64,000 nucleotides of DNA from Methylotenera_A sp049687015 (GTDB lineage: Bacteria > Pseudomonadota > Gammaproteobacteria > Burkholderiales > Methylophilaceae). Of the stretch, positions 42,755 to 52,700 are shown piece after piece (positions within the stretch are counted from its first letter, which is position 1; every line of letters starts with the position of its first letter). Where the stretch lies: positions 54,727-118,726 of the forward strand of contig JBAVIP010000048.1 in the NCBI GenBank assembly GCA_049687015.1, read 5' to 3'. The translations under genes were made by a program, and so were the position numbers. A model generated the notes under the pieces. The model worked only from the letters and a program-made list of their open reading frames with translations, was not told the origin of the DNA and made no database searches.

Positions 42755-45444
42755 GTGCCGGTACTTTCGTCCGTTTCTACATCGAGCGTGCGAAAGCGCT
42801 CAAACTGCAATTTTCGTTCTGGCAGGCGCAGCAGAGGAACGACTTCGCAATATACCAAATCTTTTTCATCCTTGAACTTTATCGAAGCCTCGCCAGATTT
42901 TATTTCTAACGCCATGGCTTCAATGCTGGTTTTCCAGTGAGTGAGCAGATCCTGCCAATGCGTGAAATTCTGGATAAATTTAGGCTTGCGCTTTTCGATT
43001 TCAGCTTCAAAATCTACCTCGCTGATACCCGAAAAAGCATGTTCGGCAATTTTTACCATGCCAAAATGCACGCCGGTGATATGGCTGGAGTCTTCGCCGT
43101 AGAATGCAGCATAAATAGGCAATTGCGGCTCTGCAATACGGTTTTCACCCCAGCTGCTGATGTCGGGTTTTTGGCCGGTTTTATAGTCGATGAATTCAAT
43201 CCCGCCATATTCCAGCTGGTGAATCCTGTCAATTTTCAGGGTGACTTCGATGCCGCAAATCATGACCTTTTTTTCTGCCTCGCAAGCTACGGTATTAAAC
43301 GCAATGCCGTGCTCTTTCTCGAACTGTAGCCAATCACCGATCAGTTTGTAGAGCCGCTCATGTTCCAGTTCCAATAAGCCCGCGGAAACAATATTCTGTT
43401 CGGCCGAAAAGTCTTGTATTGCCTGTTTAATCGCCTGGGTCAACGCTTGCGAAAGGTCATTCGCGCGCATATCCCGTAAATCTGCAAAATTCCGCTTCTG
43501 CCAAAATTCTGCCAGCACAGCATGCGCCAGGATGCCGCGCGCCATTGCATCCAGGCCATTGCTGGGTGTTTTGAGCGCTTTTGCGCCAAGCCGATACTGA
43601 TAATATGCCCACGCCGGGCAGATGGCCTGTGCCCGGAATAGCCCGGTGCCGCCGGAGACATGCTCGCCAGCCTGCACAGCAGGGGCGAGGTGGTCATCCA
43701 CATGAATCAAATCATCATTGCCTAAGCGGCTCAGTTTCTCAGCCAGTGTTTCAGTGAGCGGCGTAGTTTCCAGGGGCGCGATGTCTTTCATCAGCGGCGA
43801 GGCGCGCAACTGGCTATTATTTTCAGTCTGGCTGCTGGAGAAAATAATGTGCCCTGCAGAGTGCAGCAAACGCTGTTGTACGGTGGCCGCAAACGCAGCC
43901 TGTACGCTGTTGTTCGCGTTTGGCACAGCCGCCGCGCGTTGAATAAATGCAGGTAACAACGGGTTCGGGCGAGCTGCTGGTGGCCAGATATGGTCATTCA
44001 TGCCCATCACCCACATGGCGTCCACCGGCGTGCTCAGCGCCTCCATCATGCCCAGAATCTGTATCGCAGGCTCATCTAAGGTTTCAGCCTGGAACACCTG
44101 CTCTGTGCAAATTTGCTGCATCACGTGCACGGCTTCGGATAAGGAGAAACTTTTGCCGAGTACATCAAGTTTGCCTAGCTGCTGCAGCGCTTTTTGCCAG
44201 GCGTTAACGGCCTGATGTTCAAGGCTGGTTATCGCACGCTCACCAGGCCAGTTAAGCTTATCCAGCAAGGCAGTCAGCGTTAGCACCCATTGTGAAGCAG
44301 TAGCTTTTTTATTTGAGACGAGCGAATGTGCGGTTTGTATGTCCGCCAGTAGGCGCGAGATGTTCAGGCTTTTTTCATGCTGGTTTCTGGCAAAGGCGAT
44401 TAAGTTTGCCCAGGTGAATTGCGCAGGCAGATGTTCGCGTATTTTTGCGTCCAGCAAGGCGTGTGCATCAGCCTCTTGCTGGCTGGCAGACCAGAACGGT
44501 GAGCGCAGCATGCCTGAAACATCAGTCTGCTGCAACTGATAACTGCTGACCAGGCGCAGCTGATTCAATGCGGCCTGGATGATGGGCTGCTGTGCCAGTG
44601 GCGTGCCGAGTGAAAAGTTATAACAGCGTGCGCTGTCCGCCAGGGCGGGGCGCACGCTGGCAGGGTAAAACACATCATCCAGCAAATCCGCCAGCTGGTT
44701 TCTGGTTTCATTGAGCTGCGGCGTGATGATTGCCAGTTTTGCGTTCGGATTTTCGTCTAATTGTTGTTTCGCCCAGGCTACTGCGGCACGGCATTCGGCT
44801 TCCTGATTTTCCAGACTGATATTCTGGGCTTGTGCAGGCTCGGCGCGTGTTGTCAAATATTCAGACACTTCTATGTTAAGGTTTGCCAGCATTTCACGTA
44901 AGCGCTGCTCCTGCGGTGCGGTCTGGTCAAATCCGGCAAACTCAATACGGGCTGGCAACAAGACTACATTTCGCGCCAGGCAATCCAACTGCCAATCCAT
45001 ATAGCGCACGCTTTCAAGCACATTCAGCAGGCTGCAGCGCTGCTGAAACGCGCGTTGCCATTGCATAAATTGACGCGATTCTTCGGCCTGATATTCGCGT
45101 GGCACATGCAGCTTCCACGCAACCATGTAGCGGTTCGCTTCAATCGCCGCGCTGGCCAGGCCTGTAACATCAAACAAATCGCCAAAATCATTTTTTTGAA
45201 GCGATTGCTTGATGACTTCTTCCCACAATAATTGCTCGTTAAATGGACTTAGTAGCGCATGCGGTTCGCCGATTTCGCCGCTGAGCAAAGCTTCCTCAAT
45301 CACGTTATCCAGCCATTGAGACAACGTAAGCACCGGCGCGCTTCGCCATTGCTGTTGCCCGGCCTGTAATTGCCGGCGTGTGATGTCGTTTTGAATGCTG
45401 CGGGCAAGGCGGGCGGATGGGCAAAGAATCAAGGTGTTTAACAT
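42751..45444 (-). CDS. AddB-like DNA repair protein with PD-(D/E)XK nuclease
   Basis: The 897-residue partner of the AddA-like helicase belongs to the betaproteobacterial 'probable DNA repair protein' group related to AddB. It has the inactive helicase fold and a C-terminal nuclease with LKIDRIHQLEYGGIEFIDYKTG (about residues 738-759). The N-terminus MLNTLILCPSARLARSI replaces the Walker A motif of true AddB. The 4Fe-4S staple expected around the nuclease is incomplete. The first cysteine is present (AICPAWAYYQY, about 608). In the terminal CxxCxxxxxC pattern only the middle cysteine remains (LVYCEVVPLLRL, about 865), with leucines at the other two places. The 4-base overlap with addA shows translational coupling. 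Confidence 0.88.
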   Translation of the reverse strand: MLNTLILCPSARLARSIQNDITRRQLQAGQQQWRSAPVLTLSQWLDNVIEEALLSGEIGEPHALLSPFNEQLLWEEVIKQSLQKNDFGDLFDVTGLASAAIEANRYMVAWKLHVPREYQAEESRQFMQWQRAFQQRCSLLNVLESVRYMDWQLDCLARNVVLLPARIEFAGFDQTAPQEQRLREMLANLNIEVSEYLTTRAEPAQAQNISLENQEAECRAAVAWAKQQLDENPNAKLAIITPQLNETRNQLADLLDDVFYPASVRPALADSARCYNFSLGTPLAQQPIIQAALNQLRLVSSYQLQQTDVSGMLRSPFWSASQQEADAHALLDAKIREHLPAQFTWANLIAFARNQHEKSLNISRLLADIQTAHSLVSNKKATASQWVLTLTALLDKLNWPGERAITSLEHQAVNAWQKALQQLGKLDVLGKSFSLSEAVHVMQQICTEQVFQAETLDEPAIQILGMMEALSTPVDAMWVMGMNDHIWPPAARPNPLLPAFIQRAAAVPNANNSVQAAFAATVQQRLLHSAGHIIFSSSQTENNSQLRASPLMKDIAPLETTPLTETLAEKLSRLGNDDLIHVDDHLAPAVQAGEHVSGGTGLFRAQAICPAWAYYQYRLGAKALKTPSNGLDAMARGILAHAVLAEFWQKRNFADLRDMRANDLSQALTQAIKQAIQDFSAEQNIVSAGLLELEHERLYKLIGDWLQFEKEHGIAFNTVACEAEKKVMICGIEVTLKIDRIHQLEYGGIEFIDYKTGQKPDISSWGENRIAEPQLPIYAAFYGEDSSHITGVHFGMVKIAEHAFSGISEVDFEAEIEKRKPKFIQNFTHWQDLLTHWKTSIEAMALEIKSGEASIKFKDEKDLVYCEVVPLLRLPERKLQFERFRTLDVETDESTGT

Positions 45445-45504
45445 TGCATCATTCTATTGGATAATGCTAGCTTAGCAAATAAAACGCTTAAACGGAGAAA
45501 CGCA

Positions 45505-45885
45505 ATGCTCGTGCAGATTGGTAGATTTTTGAAATATTTTATTTGGTTGCTACTGATTCCATTGCTGCTGTTTGCGCTCTACACATGGGCGGCCTTAACT
45601 TGGGTGTATTCGTCCGGCGAGCGCGCTGGCTATGTGCAGAAACTCTCGCAAAAGGGCTGGGTGTGCAAAACCTACGAGGGCGAGTTGATATTGGTTTCCA
45701 TGCCCGGCACACAGGCTGAAAAGTTTCACTTTACGGTAAGGAATAAAAAAGTCGCCAAAAGAATTGATGAGACCGTAGGCAAGCGCGTACGCCTGATTTA
45801 TGAGGAACATAAAGGCATTCCGACGGATTGTTTTGGTGAGACGGGATACTTTGTGCAAGATGTGCAGTTGCTCGATAAGCAGTAA
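45505..45885 (+). CDS. Hypothetical membrane-anchored protein, 126 aa
   Basis: ATG 45505 follows CGGAGA by about 7 bases. A longer frame from 45457 lacks a ribosome binding site. One N-terminal membrane segment (FLKYFIWLLLIPLLLFALYTWAA) is followed by a small extracytoplasmic domain containing SSGERAGYVQKLSQKGWVCKT, TVRNKKVAKRIDE and LIYEEHKGIPTDCFGET. This pattern (a GYVQK-SxKGxxCKTxEG segment with two cysteines) recurs in unnamed proteobacterial proteins next to greB-type genes. The stop and the greB start share a base (TAATG), so translation is coupled. Function is unknown. Confidence 0.82.
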   Translation: MLVQIGRFLKYFIWLLLIPLLLFALYTWAALTWVYSSGERAGYVQKLSQKGWVCKTYEGELILVSMPGTQAEKFHFTVRNKKVAKRIDETVGKRVRLIYEEHKGIPTDCFGETGYFVQDVQLLDKQ

Positions 45886-46385
45886 TGGCCGTAACTGACG
45901 AAAAAAATTACATTACCCCCGAAGGCTTTGCGGCTTTGAAGGCTGAGTTTCATCAGCTTTACAAAGTCGAGCGGCCGGAGGTGGTGCGCACGGTGGCATG
46001 GGCGGCCAGCAATGGCGATAGAAGCGAGAATGGCGATTATATCTACGGTAAACGCCGCTTGCGGCAGATTGATGGACGCTTGAAGCATTTGATGAAACGC
46101 ATGGATCTGGCTGAAATAGTGGATTCCGCCAAGCAGCAGAGCCTGGAAAAAATCTATTTTGGCGCCTGGGTAACGTTATTTAACCTGGATGACGAATCTG
46201 AGCATGTGTACCGTATTGTAGGAAAAGATGAGTTGGCGCCTTCACAGGGTTACATCAGCTGGGTTTCACCGCTGGCAAAAGCCATGCTGGGAAAGGGGTT
46301 GGGCGATACGGTGCGTGTGCAGACACCGAAAGGTGAGGAGGAATTTGAAGTGATTGATATCCGTTATCAGTTGCCGGCAGTATAA
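45885..46385 (+). CDS. greB: Transcription elongation factor GreB
   Basis: GreB stimulates RNA polymerase to cleave backtracked transcripts. The 166-residue protein has the N-terminal coiled coil (NYITPEGFAALKAEFHQLY; ENGDYIYGKRRLRQIDGRLK) with the acidic tip that enters the secondary channel, and the C-terminal FKBP-like domain with SPLAKAMLGKGLGDTV. The YIYGKRRLRQID segment is characteristic of GreB rather than GreA. The start overlaps the upstream membrane-protein gene by one base. Confidence 0.95.
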   Translation: MAVTDEKNYITPEGFAALKAEFHQLYKVERPEVVRTVAWAASNGDRSENGDYIYGKRRLRQIDGRLKHLMKRMDLAEIVDSAKQQSLEKIYFGAWVTLFNLDDESEHVYRIVGKDELAPSQGYISWVSPLAKAMLGKGLGDTVRVQTPKGEEEFEVIDIRYQLPAV

Positions 46386-46424
46386 GCGCTTGAACTAATT
46401 CCGTTATCAATCTATCATATTTAC

Positions 46425-46769
46425 ATGAAGAGGCTTATTTGCTTATTTTTAATGCTTTGGCTGCCATTATTCATGGCTTCGGCGTGGGCAATGAATATGC
46501 AAATGCAGCTTGATTCAACAGCGCATGATGTAGTGATAATGCATATGAGTTGTCATGACGATACGAATCAAGCCCAGGGCAATCAAACACATAAAACGCA
46601 TCAGTGCTTTGCCTGCGGGATATGTGCGCTGGCTAACGCATCTGCCAGCTTCAGCACAGCGCCATTTTTTAATTTGGCTACCAAGCCATCATCCGCGCCA
46701 CTTCCTGCAAATGTGGTGTTTTCTTCTCAGGACTATCCTCCCGCCTATAAACCACCGATATTGAATTAA
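46425..46769 (+). CDS. Small secreted metal-binding-like protein (DUF2946/CopL-like)
   Basis: The 114-residue protein has a signal peptide (ending in AWA) and a short mature region rich in Met, His and Cys: MNMQMQ, HDVVIMHMSCHDD, HKTHQCFACGICALANAS. The layout of a Met/His cluster followed by HxCFACGxC resembles DUF2946 and CopL-type peptides found at the head of copper efflux operons. It lies 67 bases upstream of cusC in the same direction. A role as a periplasmic copper or silver binding peptide or sensor is inferred from composition and location. Confidence 0.75.
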   Translation: MKRLICLFLMLWLPLFMASAWAMNMQMQLDSTAHDVVIMHMSCHDDTNQAQGNQTHKTHQCFACGICALANASASFSTAPFFNLATKPSSAPLPANVVFSSQDYPPAYKPPILN

Positions 46770-46804
46770 ATCACACAGGGTTAATCCGCCCAGTTTTTTT
46801 AGTT

Positions 46805-46821
46805 TGACTATTTTTTAGTCA
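46805..46821. promoter_or_regulatory. Palindrome upstream of cusC (possible operator)
   Basis: TGACTA and TAGTCA are separated by five to six bases of T-rich sequence, 15 bases before the CGGAGG ribosome binding region of cusC. It could be an operator for a two-component metal regulator of the CusR/CopR type. The match to known boxes is only partial, and no cusRS genes are in the window. Confidence 0.35.
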
Positions 46822-46836
46822 GTATCGGAGGTTGTT

Positions 46837-48120
46837 ATGTTTACCCATCAATGGAAGTTGTTTTTCCATGCGTGTTTCTGGCTTCTAGTCAGTCTGCATG
46901 TATATGCCGAGCCGAACTTGTCATTGGCCGAGGCGATGCGTTTGTCTACGCAACACCAGCCGCTGCTTGAGTCGCTGGATGATGCTTCGTCGTCGTCAAT
47001 GGCGGCGTCAGTCGCATCAAGCCAGTTGCCAGACCCGCGCTTGAAGTTAGGCATTGTTAATTTGCCGGTGACTTCGAGTGATGCTTTTCGTTTTAACCGT
47101 GATGACATGACCATGTCAACGATCGGCGTCATGCAGGAAATGGTGCCATCGGCAAAACGCGAGGCTGGCGCAAGGGCCATGCAGGCCACCGCAGCGCAAT
47201 ATCAGACCGAGAAAATAGCCACATCCAAATCCATTCAGCGTGATGCGGGATTGGCCTGGCTGGATGTCTTTGAGGCGCAGCGAAAAGTGGAGCTGTATCA
47301 GCGCATCATGGATGAAATGACTGCGGAACGTAACGTGATTAAGGCGCGCATTGCTTCCGGAGGTGCCCAGCTGGCTGAAGTTTTCAAGTTGGATACCCAG
47401 CTTTCCAATACCCATCATCTATTTATCACTGCACAACGCGATGAAAGGAAAGCGCGCGCGCTTTTATCAAGATGGATTGGCAGTGCGGCCAATCAGCCCA
47501 TATCATCCGAACTGCCCATGTATTCTATTGTAATCAGTCGGGATGCGCTGAATGAGAAAATTGACACGCATCCGCTGATGCTGAATGCAAAACAGATGGA
47601 GCAAGTCGCCATTTCAGAAACCGACCGCGCCAAAGCGGATCGCGAGTTGAACTGGAGCTGGGAGGTGATGTACGGCAAACGACGTTCCGATCTGAGCGAT
47701 ATGCTGACATTGCAGGTGGCCATTGATCTGCCGTGGGACAGACCCAACCGGCAGGATAAGCGCACGGCTGAGAAAATGCTTCAGGTAGAAAAAGCCCGCA
47801 AACTGACGGAAGACCGCCGTCTGGAATTATCTGCTGAATTAGCCGATGTGCTGGCAGACCAGGAAGCCACTAAGGCGCGTGAAGAGGAGCATCAGCAAAG
47901 GCTCATTCCGACTGCAAAAGCGCTGCTTGGTCTTGCGCAGGCAGGTTATCAGGCTGGAAAGCAAAATCTCTCCGAAGTATGGGAAGCACGCAGAAGGTTG
48001 ATTGAGGTTGAAATGGAACATTGGGCTATTTTAACGGACGTCCAGCGCGCAGCAATCAAATTGGCCTATCTCACTAATAGCGACCCACTCGGCAACAGCC
48101 AGATATTTAAAGAAAATTAA
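46837..48120 (+). CDS. cusC: TolC-family outer-membrane channel of a copper/silver efflux system
   Basis: The 427-residue protein has a signal peptide and a duplicated OEP domain with long helical hairpins (LSLAEAMRLSTQHQPLLES, AGLAWLDVFEAQRKVELYQ, NLSEVWEARRRLIEVEMEHW). Shorter than many CusC proteins, it lacks an evident lipobox. GGAGG at 46827-46831 is a strong ribosome binding site. It heads the cusCBA operon, 14 bases upstream of cusB. The gene symbol is given by operon context; sequence alone says TolC family. Confidence 0.87.
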   Translation: MFTHQWKLFFHACFWLLVSLHVYAEPNLSLAEAMRLSTQHQPLLESLDDASSSSMAASVASSQLPDPRLKLGIVNLPVTSSDAFRFNRDDMTMSTIGVMQEMVPSAKREAGARAMQATAAQYQTEKIATSKSIQRDAGLAWLDVFEAQRKVELYQRIMDEMTAERNVIKARIASGGAQLAEVFKLDTQLSNTHHLFITAQRDERKARALLSRWIGSAANQPISSELPMYSIVISRDALNEKIDTHPLMLNAKQMEQVAISETDRAKADRELNWSWEVMYGKRRSDLSDMLTLQVAIDLPWDRPNRQDKRTAEKMLQVEKARKLTEDRRLELSAELADVLADQEATKAREEEHQQRLIPTAKALLGLAQAGYQAGKQNLSEVWEARRRLIEVEMEHWAILTDVQRAAIKLAYLTNSDPLGNSQIFKEN

Positions 48121-48134
48121 AAAAGGTATTTATC

Positions 48135-49718
48135 ATGAAACGCACCCATCTCATTCTAATAGTGTCTGCAGCTCTGTTTGCTGTGGCTGGCTGGTTTGCC
48201 TGGCAGAAATTATCGGTCTCCAGGCAGGAGGCTATGCCAACACAAAAAATTGCGAATAACGGCGTTGTGCAAGACAAAAGTGGCAAAACGGTGCTTTACT
48301 GGTATGACCCGATGGTGCCTGGCCAAAAATTTGATAAGCCAGGTAAATCGCCATTTATGGACATGCAACTGGAACCTAAATATGCTGATGAAAGTAATAA
48401 AAGTGGAGATAATAGTGTAGTGATTCCATCGCAGGTTGCGCAGAATCTGGGGATCAGATTGGAGAAAGTGACCACCAAAAGCTTTGGCGAATCACTGTCT
48501 GCCATTGGCCGCATTGAGCCGGACGAGCGACGTTTTTATGTGGTACAGACCCGTATCCCCGGTTTTGTAGAAAGGTTGTTCGTGCGCGCGGTGGGCGACC
48601 CTGTGAGCAAGGGGCAGAAAATCGCAGAAATCTATGCATCAGAGTTATTGGCTGCCCAGCAGGAATATTTGGCATTACTTACCTTAAACGATGTTGATAG
48701 CGATAACTCGCTGAAGCAAGCCGCGCGTAATCGTTTGAAGTTGCTCGGCATGTCTGAAGGTGAAGTGGCTGCAATTGCCAAAACCGGCAAAGCCAGTCCA
48801 CGCTTTGGTGTTTATGCGCCTGCCCCCGGTGTGCTGACAGAACTCGGGGTGCGTGAAGGCGGACAATTGATGGCGGGCAGTTCGTTGATGCAAATCTCTG
48901 ATTTATCTCAGGTGTGGCTAATTGCAGAAGTGCCCGAGCGCGATGCAGCCCGACTGAAACCGGGATTGGCTGCCGAGGTGCAGCTGCAAAGCCTGCCAGG
49001 CGAGGTGTTTAAAGGCAAGGTGAGTTATCTTTATCCAACCTTGAATGAAGTTTCAAGAACATTGCAGGTGCGTGTTGAGTTACCTAACAAGCGCAATCTT
49101 CTTCGACCAGGCATGTACGCCAATGTCAAGTTTACCGGGCAAACCCATGAAGCCTTATCAGCGCCAAGCGAGAGCGTCATCGCGACAGGCAAACGCAAAG
49201 TTGTGATTGTGAAAGAGGCGCATGGTTATCGCCCTGTAGAAATCGAGACAGGGCAGGAGCGTGATGGTTATACCGAGATCTTGAGCGGTTTGTCCGAAGG
49301 CGAAGAGGTGGTGGCATCTGGTCAGTTCCTGATTGACTCAGAGGCCTCTTTGTCCGGGGTGCTGGCAAGGCTGTCGCAACAAAATAAAGCGATGGAAGAG
49401 CGTATGAGCCATGCTGAAATGAATGATATAAAAACGAGCAAGGACAATGCTGAAAAAGCGCCTGAGGGTCGCGGCAAAGTCATTGAAATCGATGCCAAAT
49501 CAGGCAAAGTGACACTGGCACATGAACCGATTGCAGAACTGGGCTGGCCAGCCATGACCATGGACTTCAAGGTGAAAGACAGCAATCAGCTAAACGTACT
49601 GAGGGCCGGGGATAAAGTTGAATTTGATCTCATTGCCAATGAGCAGGAACAGTACATGATTCAGCGTATTGAAAAGCGTCCTGGCATGACTGGCAGTATA
49701 AAAGGAGCAAAACCATGA
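48135..49718 (+). CDS. cusB: CusB-type RND adaptor fused to a CusF-like metallochaperone domain
   Basis: The 527-residue periplasmic adaptor has an N-terminal membrane anchor and a heavy-metal-binding domain (YWYDPMVPGQKFDKPGKSPF, then MDMQLEPKY, about residues 55-90). The lipoyl and beta-barrel domains follow (VVQTRIPGFVERLFVRAVGD, APAPGVLTELGVREGG). The C-terminal CusF domain (about 445-520) has GKVTLAHEPIAELGWPAMTM, which contains the CusF Cu(I)/Ag(I) ligands His, Trp, Met and Met in correct order. In E. coli CusF is a separate protein. Here it is fused to the adaptor so metal can be passed directly to CusA. It overlaps cusA by 4 bases. Confidence 0.92.
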   Translation: MKRTHLILIVSAALFAVAGWFAWQKLSVSRQEAMPTQKIANNGVVQDKSGKTVLYWYDPMVPGQKFDKPGKSPFMDMQLEPKYADESNKSGDNSVVIPSQVAQNLGIRLEKVTTKSFGESLSAIGRIEPDERRFYVVQTRIPGFVERLFVRAVGDPVSKGQKIAEIYASELLAAQQEYLALLTLNDVDSDNSLKQAARNRLKLLGMSEGEVAAIAKTGKASPRFGVYAPAPGVLTELGVREGGQLMAGSSLMQISDLSQVWLIAEVPERDAARLKPGLAAEVQLQSLPGEVFKGKVSYLYPTLNEVSRTLQVRVELPNKRNLLRPGMYANVKFTGQTHEALSAPSESVIATGKRKVVIVKEAHGYRPVEIETGQERDGYTEILSGLSEGEEVVASGQFLIDSEASLSGVLARLSQQNKAMEERMSHAEMNDIKTSKDNAEKAPEGRGKVIEIDAKSGKVTLAHEPIAELGWPAMTMDFKVKDSNQLNVLRAGDKVEFDLIANEQEQYMIQRIEKRPGMTGSIKGAKP

Positions 49719-52700
49719 TTGTGGGGCTCATACGCTTGTCAGCCAAGAATCGCTTATTGGTGCTTTTGGCTACACTGATGGTGGTAGTCTGGGGTGTATT
49801 CGCCATGCTGCGAACACCGCTGGATGCGATTCCTGATTTGTCTGACACCCAGGTCATTATCCGCACCCAATGGCCAGGGCAAGCACCGCAAATTGTCGAA
49901 AATCAGCTCACCTATCCATTGACCACCACCATGCTGTCTGTGCCCGGCGTCAAGACGGTGCGTGGCTATTCGTTCTTTGGCGACTCTTTCGTTTATATTT
50001 TATTCAATGATGGCACTGATCAGTACTGGGCACGCTCTCGCGTGCTGGAATACTTGAGCCAGATTTCATCACGTTTACCGAAAGGTGCAAGCCCTAGTTT
50101 GGGGCCAGATGCTACGGGTGTAGGCTGGGTGTATGAATATGCACTGGTTGACCGTAGCGGTAAGCATGATTTAGGTGAACTGCGTGCCTTGCAGGACTGG
50201 TTTCTTAAGTTCGAGTTGAAAACTATTCCTGGTGTTGCAGAGGTTGCCACGCTCGGGGGTATGGTGCGCCAATATCAGGTGCAAGTGGATCCGGACAAGT
50301 TAAGAAATTACCGCATTCCGCTATCCAAAGTTGTGTCGGCGCTTCAGTCTGCGAATCAGGAAACCGGTGGCGCTGTGGTGGAAACCGCTGAGGCCGAATA
50401 TATGGTGCGAGCGCACGGCTATTTGGAATCGCTCGATGACTTCCGCAATATCCCGCTTAGTGTCAGCGATCGCGGTACGCCGATTCTACTTTCTGATGTA
50501 GCGCGTGTACAAATCGGGCCGGAACTCAGGCGCGGTGTTGCAGAGCTTAACGGCGAGGGCGAAGTGACAGGCGGCGTGATTGTCATGCGCGCCGGGCAAA
50601 ATGCGCTGCAAGTGATAGATGCGGTAAAAGCTAAACTGGCCACTTTGAAAAAGAGCCTGCCTGAAGGTGTCGAGATCGTGACCACCTACGATAGATCGCA
50701 ACTGATTAAACGGGCGGTAGATAACTTAACGAACAAGCTGATTGAAGAGTTCGTCGTCGTCGCACTGGTTTGTGCAGTGTTTCTATGGCACTTTCGCTCG
50801 GCTTTAGTGGCGATTGTGGCCTTGCCAATCGGGGTGCTGGTGAGCTTTATCGTCATGTATTATCAAGGCGTCAATGCCAACATCATGTCGCTGGGCGGCA
50901 TCGCCATCGCCATCGGCGCCATGGTGGACGCGGCAATTGTGATGATAGAGAATGCACATCGACAGCTTGAAAGTTACAAAAATAAACATGGTGAACCAAA
51001 CAATAGCCAACGCATTAAAGTGATTATTGATGCGGCGTGCGAAGTAGGGCCAGCGCTATTTTTCTCATTACTCATCATCACCTTGTCTTTCATTCCTGTA
51101 TTCACGTTAGAAGCGCAGGAAGGCAAATTGTTTGCTCCATTAGCCTTCACCAAGACTTACGCCATGGCAGCTGCAGCTGGATTATCTGTCACACTGATCC
51201 CTGTATTGATGACTATCTTCATTCGCGGGCGCATTCGCCCTGAACATGGCAATCCGCTCAACCGCTGGCTGATTGCCATTTATAAACCTTTATTAAGCAA
51301 AGTGTTGCATTATCCTAAAATCACTTTAGGCTTCGCTTTAGTTCTGGTTTTAATTACACTGTATCCATTAAGCAGGCTTGGTAGTGAATTCATGCCGCCG
51401 CTGGATGAAGGCGATTTGCTCTATATGCCGACCGCATTGCCGGGTTTATCGGTGTCAAAAGCCTCGGAAATCCTGCAATTGAGTGACCGCCTCATCAAAA
51501 CCGTGCCCGAGGTCAAGTCAGTATTTGGTAAAGCAGGCCGCGCCGAAACCGCCACTGACCCAGCGCCGCTGGAAATGCTGGAAACCACCATTCAGTTTAA
51601 ACCACGCGCAGAATGGCGCGCTGACATGACAACCGAGAAGTTAATTAAGGAATTAGATAGCAGACTAAAAATACCGGGCATGGCCAACGTCTGGGTGCAG
51701 CCTATCCGCAATCGAATTGACATGCTTTCTACCGGCATCAAAAGCCCTGTCGGCATCAAGATTGGCGGGGCGGATTTGGCTACGCTGGAAAAGATGGGCG
51801 AAGAAGTCGAACGCATCATGAAAAAAGTACCGGGTGTTGGCTCGGTGATTGCCGAGCGTGTGACTGGTGGACGGTATATTGATATAAAAATTGATCGGCT
51901 TAAAATAGCACGTTACGGCCTGAATATTGAGGATGTGCAATCGTTCATATCGACAGCCATTGGTGGCGACAATATCGGCGAGTTGATTGATGGTTTGGCG
52001 CGTTATCCAATCAATGTTCGATTTCCAAGAGAGCTGCGTGATTCTGTAGAAAAACTTAAAACCTTACCCATTATTACCGAGCGTGGCGCTACCGTGTTAT
52101 TGAGTGACGTAGCAGAGATCAAAGTCACCGATGGTCCGCCTATGATAAAAAGTGAAAACGCCAAGCCGAATGTCTGGGTTTATGTAGATATTCATGACCG
52201 TGATCTGGGGAGCTTTGTACAGGATGCAAAAGCCGCGCTGGATAAAGAGTTGCAGCTGCCAGCAGGTTATTCACTGGCCTGGTCTGGGCAATTTGAATAC
52301 TTTGAGCGTGCTGCAAAACGCCTGAGTTACGTGGTGCCAATGACCTTGGCCATTATTTTCATCCTGTTATTTTTGGCATTCAAACGTATTACACCAGCTA
52401 TCTTAATTCTAGGTAGTTTGCCGTTTGCCTTGGTGGGCGCGGTGTGGTTTCTGTATTTTTTAGGGCATCATTTTTCGATTGCCAGTGGTGTTGGTATGAT
52501 TGCGCTGGCAGGGCTGGCAGCTGAGTTTGGCGTCATCATGCTGGTATATCTGGATGGTGCGGTTGAACGCTATCGAGCCGCTGGCAAGCTCAATACAAAA
52601 GAGGATTTACATGCCGCGCTGATTGAAGGCGCCGCGTTACGGGTCAGGCCAAAAGCCATGACGGTAGCTGTGATATTGGCTGGGTTGATTCCTATTTTAA

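Noticed and set aside
51900..51930. Leucine in ARYGL of CusA, first thought to be loss of a metal-binding methionine
   Set aside because: Counting residues shows the E. coli Met573/623/672 triad corresponds to Met571, Met621 and Met670 here, all present. The ARYG position is not part of the site.
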